Assembly (NCBI GenBank): GCA_023434015.1
Contig: JAEYTM010000184.1
Span: forward strand, 1 to 11,988
Direction: 5' to 3'
DNA from: Pseudomonadota bacterium
GTDB lineage: Bacteria > Pseudomonadota > Alphaproteobacteria > Caulobacterales > Caulobacteraceae
Length of the DNA stretch: 11,988 bases
In this document: one piece after another, positions 6,265 to 11,988 of the stretch
How positions within the stretch are numbered: the first letter of the stretch is position 1
Layout of the letters: every line of letters starts with the position of its first letter
The notes under the pieces: model-generated
Told to the model about the DNA's origin: nothing
Database searches by the model: none
The model's input: the letters and a program-made list of their open reading frames with translations, nothing else
Translations under genes and position numbers: made by a program

Positions 6265-7272
6265 GTGAGCGAACCCCTTTCCAGCCCCCCGCTTTCGGAT
6301 CGCCCGCTTGCCGGGCGTCGCGTCGCTGTGCTCCTGGGCGGCCTGTCCTCGGAACGTGAGGTGAGCCTGGTCTCCGGCCGCGCCTGCGCCGATGCGCTGG
6401 AACGGCTGGGCGCCGAGGTCACGCGGGTCGACGCCGGCCGGGACCTGGCCCAGGTGCTGACGGACCTGAAGCCCGATGTCTGCTTCAACGCCCTGCACGG
6501 CGAGTGGGGTGAAGATGGCTGCGTCCAGGGCGTGCTGGAGACGTTGGGCGTCCGCTACACCCATTCCGGCGTCCTCGCCTCGGCTCTGGCGATGGACAAG
6601 GCCAAGGCCAAGGCGGTGCTGGCGGCGGCCGGCGTGACGGTGCCCGGGGGCGGCCTGTTCAACCGCTTCGACGTCGCCGGCGGCCACGTCATCGCCCCGC
6701 CCTATGTGGTCAAGCCGAACGCCGAGGGGTCGTCGGTCGGGGTGTTCATCGTCATGGGGGGCGCCAACCAGCCGCCGCAGGAGGTCGTCGCGCCCTCCTG
6801 GACGTTCGGCGAGGAGGTGATGGTCGAGCCCTATATCCGCGGCCGTGAGCTGGCCGTCGGCGTCATGGACGGCAAGGCCATCACCGTCACCGACATCGTC
6901 CCGCGTTCAGGATTTTATGACTACGAGGCGAAGTACGGCGACGGCGGGTCTCAGCACATCGTGCCCGCCGACCTTCCTCCTCAGGTCTTTGAAAATGCAC
7001 TCAGAATGAGCGAGCGCGCGCATGCGGCCCTGGGTTGCCGGGGGGTTACCCGCTCGGACCTTCGTTATGACGATATTAACGACGTTCTGGTCCTCTTGGA
7101 GGTCAACACCCAGCCCGGCATGACGCCGACTTCGCTCGTTCCCGAGCAGGCGGCCCAGCAGGGTGTGGATTTTGATCGTCTGGTGCTGTGGATCACGGAG
7201 GACGCGTATGCCCGCGGCGGTGCGGGGGGGATCGCGGGTTCAAGCGAAACCTCGGGCGAAAGCGCCCCCTAG
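6265..7272 (+). CDS. ddlB: D-alanine--D-alanine ligase
   Basis: This ATP-grasp enzyme joins two D-alanines for the cell-wall pentapeptide, in the cytoplasm. The 335 residues contain the family signatures: LLGGLSSEREVSL (23-35, with the catalytic Glu at 30), NALHGEWGEDG (75-85), VVKPNAEGSSVGV (148-160), the ATP-grasp EEVMVEPYIRGREL (183-196), YDYEAKY (218-224) and LLEVNTQPGMTPTSL (277-291) with the Mg-binding Glu/Asn. The start is GTG 6265 after GGAGG (6256-6260) with a short 4-base gap. The last 20 residues are a low-complexity Gly/Ser tail that overlaps the ftsQ start by 65 bases. It opens the division block ddlB-ftsQ-ftsA-ftsZ. Codon choice shifts to AT-richer codons near 7060-7080, where a CtrA-like box is embedded. 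Confidence 0.96.
   Translation: MSEPLSSPPLSDRPLAGRRVAVLLGGLSSEREVSLVSGRACADALERLGAEVTRVDAGRDLAQVLTDLKPDVCFNALHGEWGEDGCVQGVLETLGVRYTHSGVLASALAMDKAKAKAVLAAAGVTVPGGGLFNRFDVAGGHVIAPPYVVKPNAEGSSVGVFIVMGGANQPPQEVVAPSWTFGEEVMVEPYIRGRELAVGVMDGKAITVTDIVPRSGFYDYEAKYGDGGSQHIVPADLPPQVFENALRMSERAHAALGCRGVTRSDLRYDDINDVLVLLEVNTQPGMTPTSLVPEQAAQQGVDFDRLVLWITEDAYARGGAGGIAGSSETSGESAP
7065..7080 (+). promoter_or_regulatory. Candidate CtrA box inside ddlB (ftsQA promoter)
   Basis: TTAT (7065-7068), 7 bases, TTAAC (7076-7080): one mismatch to the CtrA consensus TTAA-N7-TTAAC. It lies 128 bases upstream of the ftsQ ATG within ddlB. In Caulobacter ftsQA is transcribed from a CtrA-dependent promoter, so this placement makes sense. 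No clear -10 is visible by eye. Confidence 0.5.
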
Positions 7273-8113
7273 TCCGAAACGCCAACGCCCTGCGGCCCCC
7301 CGGTCGCAGGCGGCCGCGGCTTCGCGCGGGACGGCTGGCGGCCTGTCTCCGAAGCATGCCCTGATCGCCGCGGCCGGCATCCTGGCCCTCGCCCTCACCG
7401 TCACCCTGGCCACCGGCCAGCGGGGCGCGCGCCTGGTGCAGGGCGCGACCGTGGCCGTGGACGGTCAGTTCGCCGCCTTCGGGTTCAAGCTGCGCGCCGT
7501 GCATGTCGATGGCGCCTCGGCCCTGGCGACGCCCGACATCGTCCGCGCCGCCGGCGTCTACAAGGACCAGCCGCTGCTCGGCATGGACCTCGAGGCCCTG
7601 CGCCAGCGCGTCGAGCAGGTCGGCTGGGTGAAGGAGGCGCGGGTCGTGCGGCTGCTGCCCGACACCCTCGTGCTGGCGGTGGTCGAGCGTAAGCAGCTCG
7701 CGGTGTGGCAGCACAACGGGCGCACGGTGGTCGTCGATGAGCGCGGTCAGCCGATCCGCGAGGCCGATCCCGCCCGCTTCCCGACTCTGCCGCTGATCGT
7801 CGGCGCCGGGGCCAACGAACATTCGCCCGAAATCCTGCCCACCCTGGCGCAGCGTCCCCGGCTGATGGAGCGCATGGACGCGCTCGTCCGCGTCGACGAT
7901 CGCCGCTGGGACCTTCGCATGAAGGACGGTTCGCTGATCCAGCTGCCGGCCGTGGGCGAGGAAGAGGCCCTTATGCAGCTCGAACAGCTCGACCTTCGCT
8001 CCCGGATCCTGGAGTTGGGGTTCGAGCGGATCGATCTGCGCAATCCCGATATCGTGGCCGTGCGGCCCCGCGGCGGCGCGCCCGCGGGCCAGCTTGTCGG
8101 CGCTGGCGCCTGA
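7208..8113 (+). CDS. ftsQ: Cell division protein FtsQ
   Basis: FtsQ is a bitopic inner-membrane division protein that links early and late divisome parts through FtsB/FtsL. The 301 residues show a long basic, Pro/Ala-rich cytoplasmic tail (1-48), one membrane helix (ALIAAAGILALALTVTLATG, 51-70) and a periplasmic POTRA domain beginning FKLRAVHVDG (93-102) and ending in VKEARVVRLLPDTLVLAVVE (141-160). The FtsQ/DivIB domain follows, with VVVDERGQPI. The start is ATG 7208, with GGAGG at 7197-7201 and a 6-base gap; the open frame extends 15 codons further but without a better site. It overlaps the end of ddlB by 65 bases, longer than a usual coupling overlap. ftsA follows after 20 bases, so ftsQA form one unit. 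Assignment rests on domain order and context. Confidence 0.95.
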   Translation: MPAAVRGGSRVQAKPRAKAPPSPKRQRPAAPRSQAAAASRGTAGGLSPKHALIAAAGILALALTVTLATGQRGARLVQGATVAVDGQFAAFGFKLRAVHVDGASALATPDIVRAAGVYKDQPLLGMDLEALRQRVEQVGWVKEARVVRLLPDTLVLAVVERKQLAVWQHNGRTVVVDERGQPIREADPARFPTLPLIVGAGANEHSPEILPTLAQRPRLMERMDALVRVDDRRWDLRMKDGSLIQLPAVGEEEALMQLEQLDLRSRILELGFERIDLRNPDIVAVRPRGGAPAGQLVGAGA

Positions 8114-8133
8114 GGCGGAAAGACCCTGAGGAG

Positions 8134-9471
8134 ATGATGACTGTGGCGACCCGGGTCGAACAACGGAAGGAAGGCCGCGAAGGCCTGAAGGCGGCGCTGT
8201 CGCGGCCTCCCGTCGTGGCCGCCGTGGATCTTGGCGCGTCCAAGGTCACCTGCTTCATCATGAAGCCCGAAGGCGTGCGACGGGCCGACCGGACCCTGAC
8301 CACCGCGGGCGTCGGCTACGTCCAGTCGCGCGGCGTGCGCGGCGGTGCGATCGTCAATCTCGACGAAGCCTCCGAAGCCATCGCCCAGGCGGTGGAGCGC
8401 GCGGAGAACGTCGCCGGCGTCAACGTTCAGGGCGTGACCGTCGCCACCGCCGGGGGGCAGCTTACCTCCACCCGCGTCGCGGGTCGGGTCTCGATCGGCG
8501 CCCGGCCGATCTCCGATAACGACCTGGTCCGGGCCATCCAGCACGCTCTGTCGCAGATCCGGCTGCCCGGCCGCCGGGCGGCGCACATCCTGCCGATCGC
8601 CTGGGCCGTGGATGGCCAGGGCGGGGTGCGCGACCCGCGCGCCATGTTCGGCCGCGTCCTGGGCGTCGAACTGCTGGTCGTCTCGGTGTCCGAGGCGGTC
8701 TACCAGACCCTCGGCGCCTGTGTGGAACGCGCGCATCTGCAGTTCGAGGGCGTGGTCGCCGCGCCATTCGTCTCCGCCCTGGCGGCGCTCGAAGAAGACG
8801 AGATGGACCTCGGCGCGGTCTGCATCGACATGGGCGGCGGCTCGACCTCGGCGGCGGTGTTCAACGCCGGCTCTCTGGTGCACGTCGAGACGGTGCCGGT
8901 CGGCGGTCAGCACGTAACCCAGGACATCGCCCGCGGCCTGTCCACCTCCATCGCCGGCGCCGAGCGGATCAAGACCCTGCACGGCTCGGCCATCGCCTCG
9001 GCCAACGAGGACCGCGAGATGATCGAGGCGCCGCCGCGCGGCGACGATCCCGGCGCCGGTCCCGTGGTCGCGCCGCGCTCGCTGCTGAAGGGCATCATCG
9101 CCCCGCGCGTCGAAGAGACTCTCGAACTGCTCCGCGATCGCCTGAAGGCGTCGGGCGCGCCGGTCGAGCCGGGCGCCGGCCTGGTGCTTACCGGCGGCGC
9201 GAGCCAGCTCGCCGGCGTGCGCGAGGTGGCGGTGCGTGTGTTCGACCGCCCGGTCCGTCTCGGCCGTCCCCGTCGGGTGCCGCACCTGGCCGACGCCGCC
9301 TCCGGCCCGGCCTTCACCGCCGCGGCGGGCATCCTGCACCGCGCCGCCTTCGGTCCGCGCGAAGCCGTCTCCGCCAAGGCCCTGTCGACCGCCAAGCTCC
9401 GCCGCGAAGCTCTGGATCCGGGCGCGAACCCGGTCGCCAAGGCCGCTGCCTGGCTGCGGGAGAACCTGTAG
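8134..9471 (+). CDS. ftsA: Cell division protein FtsA
   Basis: FtsA is an actin-like ATPase that tethers FtsZ filaments to the inner membrane. The protein, 445 residues from the first ATG, has the phosphate-1 loop DLGASK (32-37), phosphate-2 loop CIDMGGGSTSAAVF (230-243) and adenosine motif GLVLTGGAS (349-357). It ends in a short amphipathic helix (VAKAAAWLRENL) typical of the membrane-targeting sequence. Domain 1C lies between the two phosphate loops, as is usual for FtsA. The start is ambiguous: GAGGAG (8128-8133) abuts ATG 8134, is 3 bases from ATG 8137 and about 9 bases from GTG 8143, so the last may be the main start by ribosome spacing. The first 25 residues before the ATPase fold are a variable basic extension. 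Followed by a 272-base regulatory gap before ftsZ. Confidence 0.97.
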   Translation: MMTVATRVEQRKEGREGLKAALSRPPVVAAVDLGASKVTCFIMKPEGVRRADRTLTTAGVGYVQSRGVRGGAIVNLDEASEAIAQAVERAENVAGVNVQGVTVATAGGQLTSTRVAGRVSIGARPISDNDLVRAIQHALSQIRLPGRRAAHILPIAWAVDGQGGVRDPRAMFGRVLGVELLVVSVSEAVYQTLGACVERAHLQFEGVVAAPFVSALAALEEDEMDLGAVCIDMGGGSTSAAVFNAGSLVHVETVPVGGQHVTQDIARGLSTSIAGAERIKTLHGSAIASANEDREMIEAPPRGDDPGAGPVVAPRSLLKGIIAPRVEETLELLRDRLKASGAPVEPGAGLVLTGGASQLAGVREVAVRVFDRPVRLGRPRRVPHLADAASGPAFTAAAGILHRAAFGPREAVSAKALSTAKLRREALDPGANPVAKAAAWLRENL

Positions 9472-9562
9472 CCGGAGCCGCGGCGGCGTCGGTTCAAGCT
9501 TGGCTGGACGTATGGGCGGCGGCGGGTCAGATATGCGGCCGCAGACGTCGCTCGATCCCCAC

Positions 9563-9621
9563 GAGTCCTTGTGGAACAAGCGCTTTTTTCGACGCTGCGA
9601 ACGTCGACGCCCCTCCGACTC
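9563..9621. promoter_or_regulatory. GANTC methylation sites and DnaA-box-like sequence upstream of ftsZ
   Basis: Two GANTC sites for the cell-cycle methylase CcrM are present: GAGTC (9563-9567) and GACTC (9617-9621). TGTGGAACA at 9570-9578 matches 7 of 9 bases of the DnaA box TGTGGATAA. It sits in a small inverted repeat, CTTGT-GGA-ACAAG (9568-9580), followed by a T6 run (9584-9589). Caulobacter ftsZ is known to respond to CcrM methylation, DnaA and CtrA, so the combination is meaningful even though each site is short. Confidence 0.45.
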
Positions 9622-9632
9622 ACGCTATGCGG

Positions 9633-9647
9633 TTAACCTTCGATTAA
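9633..9647 (+). promoter_or_regulatory. CtrA box in the ftsZ promoter
   Basis: TTAA (9633-9636), CCTTCGA, TTAA (9644-9647): an exact TTAA-N7-TTAA. A further TTAA is at 9676-9679. A plausible promoter -10 (GCTTAGTTAC, 9659-9668) lies 12 bases after the second half-site, so CtrA would cover the -35 region. In Caulobacter CtrA represses ftsZ from such a site. Position, about 97 bases before the ftsZ ATG, is right. Confidence 0.75.
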
Positions 9648-9684
9648 GGGTGTCAGTCGCTTAGTTACTGCATCCTTAAAAGGG

Positions 9685-9709
9685 CGTCGGGCGAGGGGGT
9701 CGCCCGGCG
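9685..9709 (+). other. Strong stem-loop in the ftsZ mRNA leader
   Basis: CGTCGGGCGA (9685-9694) pairs with TCGCCCGGCG (9700-9709) over 10 base pairs, one of them G-U, around a loop of five Gs. It lies between the predicted transcript start (about 9670-9675) and the ftsZ start at 9744. No T-run follows, so it is not a standard terminator; a leader structure affecting mRNA stability or translation is possible. Confidence 0.5.
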
Positions 9710-9743
9710 TTCAGGCCGGCTTTTGAAGGACGCAGGGGTCCCC

Positions 9744-11246
9744 ATGGCAATCGCACTTTCCGCACCGCGCGCGACAGAACTGAAGCCGCGGATCGTCGTG
9801 TTCGGCGTCGGGGGCGCCGGCGGCAACGCCGTCAACAACATGATCGAAGCCGGGCTTGAAGGTGTTGAGTTCGTCGTCGCCAACACCGACGCTCAGCAGC
9901 TCGCCTTCGCCAAGACCGACCGCCGCATCCAGCTCGGCGTGATCGCCACCCAGGGCCTGGGCGCGGGCGCCCATCCCGAGATCGGCATGAGCGCCGCCGA
10001 GGAGTCGATCCCGGAGATCGGCGAACACCTCGACGGGGCCCACATGGTGTTCATCACCGCCGGCATGGGCGGCGGCACCGGCACCGGCGCGGCGCCGATC
10101 ATCGCCAAGTGCGCGCGCGAGCGCGGCATCCTGACGGTGGGCGTGGTCACCAAGCCGTTCCACTTCGAGGGCCGTCACCGCATGCGCCTGGCCGACGCCG
10201 GCATCGGTGAGCTGCAGCGCTACGTCGACACCCTGATCGTCATCCCCAACCAGAACCTGTTCCGTGTCGCCAACGAGCGCACGACCTTCGCCGAGGCCTT
10301 CGGCATGGCCGACCAGGTCCTGCACTCCGGCGTGCGCTCCATCACCGACCTGATGGTGCTGCCGGGTCTGATCAACCTCGACTTCGCCGACGTCCGCACG
10401 GTGATGACCGAGATGGGCAAGGCGATGATGGGCACCGGCGAGGCGACCGGCGACGACCGCGCGCTCATGGCCGCCCAGAACGCTATCCAGAATCCGCTGC
10501 TCGACGAAGTCTCGCTGAAGGGCGCCAAGGCCGTGCTGGTGAACGTCACCGGCGGTCTCGACATGACCCTGCTGGAGGTCGACGAGGCGGCCAACGCCAT
10601 CTCCGAACAGGTCGATCCCGAAGCCAACATCATCTTTGGCGCCGCCTTCGATCCGTCGCTCGACGGCATGATCCGCGTCTCGGTGGTGGCCACCGGCATG
10701 GACGGCGCCTCGATCGCCGCCATCGAACCCAAGATCGAGCGCCGCCCGCAGGCGGCTCCGCTGCGCGCGGAGACCAGCCACTATTCCGCCGAGACCGCGG
10801 CTCCGGCGGAAGCGCCGGCAGTCCCAGCCGAGCCGGCCTACGCCAAGCGCGCGCCGGAGCCGGCGCCGGCCTTCGCGCCGCAACCGGTGCTGCAGTACGA
10901 GGAAGAACAGCCCGACCTCTACGCCGCGCCGGCCCCGGTCGCACAGCCGGTCGTTCAGCCGGTCACGCGCATCGTCGATCCGATGGCCGCCGAGGTCGAG
11001 GACGAGCCGCTGTTCGCCGAGCCGGCATATGAGGCCCGGCGTCCGCGTGGCGGTTTCCTCAGCATGTTCGGCGGCCGCCCGCGCTACGACGCGCCGCAGG
11101 CCGCGGCCCCGGCCTCTGCGCCGTCGCCGCGTCCGATGGCCAGCCGTGGCGGCGCCCTGCCGGCCGAGGTCCAGGCGCCGATCGAACAGGCGGAAGCCGG
11201 CGAAGACCTGGAAATCCCTTCATTCCTGCGCCGCCTGGCCAATTGA
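9744..11246 (+). CDS. ftsZ: Cell division protein FtsZ
   Basis: FtsZ is the tubulin-like GTPase that forms the cytokinetic ring. The 500-residue protein starts MAIALSAPRATELKPRIVVF, almost as in Caulobacter. It has the nucleotide-binding GVGGAGGNAVNNM (21-33), the tubulin signature GGGTGTG (109-115) and the T7 loop NLDFADV (211-217) with catalytic Asp 213 and 216. The GTPase and C-terminal domains end near residue 325. A long Pro/Ala/Glu-rich disordered linker follows (about 330-485), containing the conserved GGFLSMFGG patch. The C-terminal peptide EDLEIPSFLRRLAN binds FtsA and other partners. ATG 9744 is preceded by AGGGG at 9734-9738; a TTG at 9723 in frame has no support from the known N-terminus. 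It has its own control region with CtrA, GANTC and DnaA-like sites. The length is a little below the Caulobacter protein because of the linker. Confidence 0.99.
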   Translation: MAIALSAPRATELKPRIVVFGVGGAGGNAVNNMIEAGLEGVEFVVANTDAQQLAFAKTDRRIQLGVIATQGLGAGAHPEIGMSAAEESIPEIGEHLDGAHMVFITAGMGGGTGTGAAPIIAKCARERGILTVGVVTKPFHFEGRHRMRLADAGIGELQRYVDTLIVIPNQNLFRVANERTTFAEAFGMADQVLHSGVRSITDLMVLPGLINLDFADVRTVMTEMGKAMMGTGEATGDDRALMAAQNAIQNPLLDEVSLKGAKAVLVNVTGGLDMTLLEVDEAANAISEQVDPEANIIFGAAFDPSLDGMIRVSVVATGMDGASIAAIEPKIERRPQAAPLRAETSHYSAETAAPAEAPAVPAEPAYAKRAPEPAPAFAPQPVLQYEEEQPDLYAAPAPVAQPVVQPVTRIVDPMAAEVEDEPLFAEPAYEARRPRGGFLSMFGGRPRYDAPQAAAPASAPSPRPMASRGGALPAEVQAPIEQAEAGEDLEIPSFLRRLAN

Positions 11247-11988
11247 GGCGATAAGGCAGGTCGGCCGCCGGTGACGGCGGCCGCACCTTCACGCCGCAGG
11301 CGGGGTTGACGGTCCGCCCCTCGCGCGCGGCTTCGTAGATCGCCTCGATGACGCGGACATCCTTCAGTCCCTCGTAGCCGTCGACGATCGGCTCGGCGCC
11401 GCTGCGGATGCACTCGGCCATATGGTCGAGCTGGCCCGCCCACTGGTTCTTGATGTCGCGCAGTTCGCGCGTCTCGGTCTGGTTGTTCAGCCGCACCCGC
11501 ATGCTGTGGCCGCTGTAGGGCGTGGCCGGGTCGAGTTCGACCCAGCCACGGCTGCCGACCACGCGATAGCGGTTGTGAGCGGAGCTGTAGGCCGAGATGC
11601 AGTTGGCGATGGCGCCGGACGGAAAACGCAGCATGAAGTTGATCGTGTCCTCGACCGTGCGGAAGCGCGGGTCGGACCGGTCGGTGTGCTCGATCGCCGC
11701 GACCTCCACCGGCTCCTCGCCGGTCAGATAGCGGGCGGCGTTCAGGCTGTAGACCCCGATGTCCTGCAGCGACCCGCCGCCGGCCAGGGCCTTGTTCAGT
11801 CGCCACTGCGTCGGATCGCCGGCGTTGAAGCCGTGTTCGGAGGTGATGGTGCGCAGGGGTCCCAATTCGCCGCTGCGGGCGATGCGGATCGCCTCGACGT
11901 TGTGCGCCTGGAAACGGCTGCGATAGCCGATCATCAGCTTGCGGTTGGCGCGCTTGCAGGCGTCGATCATCTCCTCGCATTCGCGCAC
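11059..11988 (-). CDS. Gfo/Idh/MocA family oxidoreductase (glucose-fructose oxidoreductase-like), 5'-partial, with run-on C-terminus
   Basis: This is the C-terminal two thirds of a second NAD(P)-dependent sugar oxidoreductase. The frame is open to the right edge (11988), entering at VRECEEMIDACKRANRK just after where the EKP motif should be, so the start lies outside. Family features are YRSRFQAHN, the GGGSLQDIGVYSLNAARYL motif (about 11790-11730) of the glucose-fructose oxidoreductase type, and IEAIYEAAREGRTV, where such proteins normally end. Here no in-frame stop follows: the frame crosses a hairpin (11262-11283) and runs antisense through the last 188 bases of ftsZ to a TGA at 11059. The last 60-70 residues (Arg/Pro-rich) are therefore probably not a conserved domain. 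A TGA just one frame away (11291-11289) suggests either a small frameshift or a lost stop. Substrate unknown; unrelated in sequence detail to the protein at 1-1332. Confidence 0.85.
   Translation of the reverse strand: MRECEEMIDACKRANRKLMIGYRSRFQAHNVEAIRIARSGELGPLRTITSEHGFNAGDPTQWRLNKALAGGGSLQDIGVYSLNAARYLTGEEPVEVAAIEHTDRSDPRFRTVEDTINFMLRFPSGAIANCISAYSSAHNRYRVVGSRGWVELDPATPYSGHSMRVRLNNQTETRELRDIKNQWAGQLDHMAECIRSGAEPIVDGYEGLKDVRVIEAIYEAAREGRTVNPACGVKVRPPSPAADLPYRLNWPGGAGMKGFPGLRRLPPVRSAPGPRPAGRRHGWPSDAATAQRPGPRPAARRSAGGRRTC
11262..11283. terminator. Hairpin after ftsZ, possible terminator
   Basis: CGGCCGCCG (11262-11270), loop GTGA, CGGCGGCCG (11275-11283): a perfect 9-base-pair GC stem starting 16 bases after the ftsZ stop. 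In the ftsZ transcript the loop GUGA is a GNRA tetraloop, which is very stable. No T-run follows on either strand, so it may act with Rho or protect the mRNA end rather than terminate alone. Its place between convergent genes suggests use in both directions. Confidence 0.5.

Noticed and set aside
7747..9579. 610-codon minus-strand open frame across ftsQ/ftsA
   Set aside because: High-GC shadow of ftsA and ftsQ; no recognisable motif, while the plus strand carries clear FtsA and FtsQ signatures.
9568..9589. CTTGT-GGA-ACAAG stem followed by T6 as an ftsA terminator
   Set aside because: Only five weak pairs with four bases before the T-run; too unstable for an intrinsic terminator, and the DnaA-box-like reading is as likely.
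9723..9725. TTG at 9723 as the ftsZ start
   Set aside because: The known FtsZ N-terminus begins at ATG 9744, which has an AGGGG site at suitable distance.
9711..10883. 390-codon minus-strand open frame opposite ftsZ
   Set aside because: Gly/Asp/His-rich shadow of the strongly conserved ftsZ.
1..11988. CRISPR array, tRNA/rRNA, insertion sequence or prophage
   Set aside because: No direct repeat series, tRNA-like folds, transposase or phage genes were seen; the base composition is uniformly GC-rich.

Overview
This window is high-GC alphaproteobacterial chromosome, most likely from the Caulobacterales (Caulobacter/Phenylobacterium type). The best evidence is the FtsZ protein: its N-terminus, catalytic core, the GGFLSMFGG patch and the C-terminal peptide ending in SFLRRLAN read like Caulobacter FtsZ. 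The ddlB-ftsQ-ftsA-ftsZ order and near-perfect CtrA boxes (TTAA-N7-TTAA type) at ftsZ and inside ddlB fit the same lineage.

Layout. (1) 1-1332 (+) is the 3' part of a Gfo/Idh/MocA oxidoreductase whose start lies outside the window. (2) 1399-6070 is a compact, apparently co-regulated locus: a DUF2177 membrane protein (+); a leftward operon of ECF sigma factor, ChrR-type anti-sigma and DUF1295 membrane protein (genes chained by 4-base overlaps); and a divergent rightward operon of FAD-dependent amine-oxidase-like protein and DUF1365 protein. (3) 6265-11246 (+) is the division end of the dcw cluster: ddlB, ftsQ, ftsA, ftsZ. (4) 11059-11988 (-) is the 3' part of a second Gfo/Idh/MocA (glucose-fructose oxidoreductase-like) protein, reading towards ftsZ.

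How the parts work together. The middle locus resembles the singlet-oxygen/photo-oxidative stress regulon run by RpoE-ChrR in Rhodobacter, which includes lipid-modifying enzymes. By eye I find one promoter pattern, [T/C][G/C]ATCC-N16-CGTAT, in front of all three transcription units: the sigma operon, the FAD oxidase operon and the DUF2177 gene. This makes a self-contained autoregulated regulon plausible. The usual Cfa-like methyltransferase partner is not in the window, and the anti-sigma lacks the zinc ligands expected in its sigma-binding domain.

In the division half, the ftsA-ftsZ gap holds a perfect CtrA box, two GANTC (CcrM) sites, a DnaA-box-like sequence and a strong leader hairpin. 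A second CtrA-like box inside ddlB is placed to drive ftsQA in a cell-cycle-dependent way. I saw no tRNA, rRNA, CRISPR, insertion sequence or prophage signal. No gene-free stretch exceeds 300 bases; the longest are 9472-9743 (ftsZ control region) and 6071-6264.
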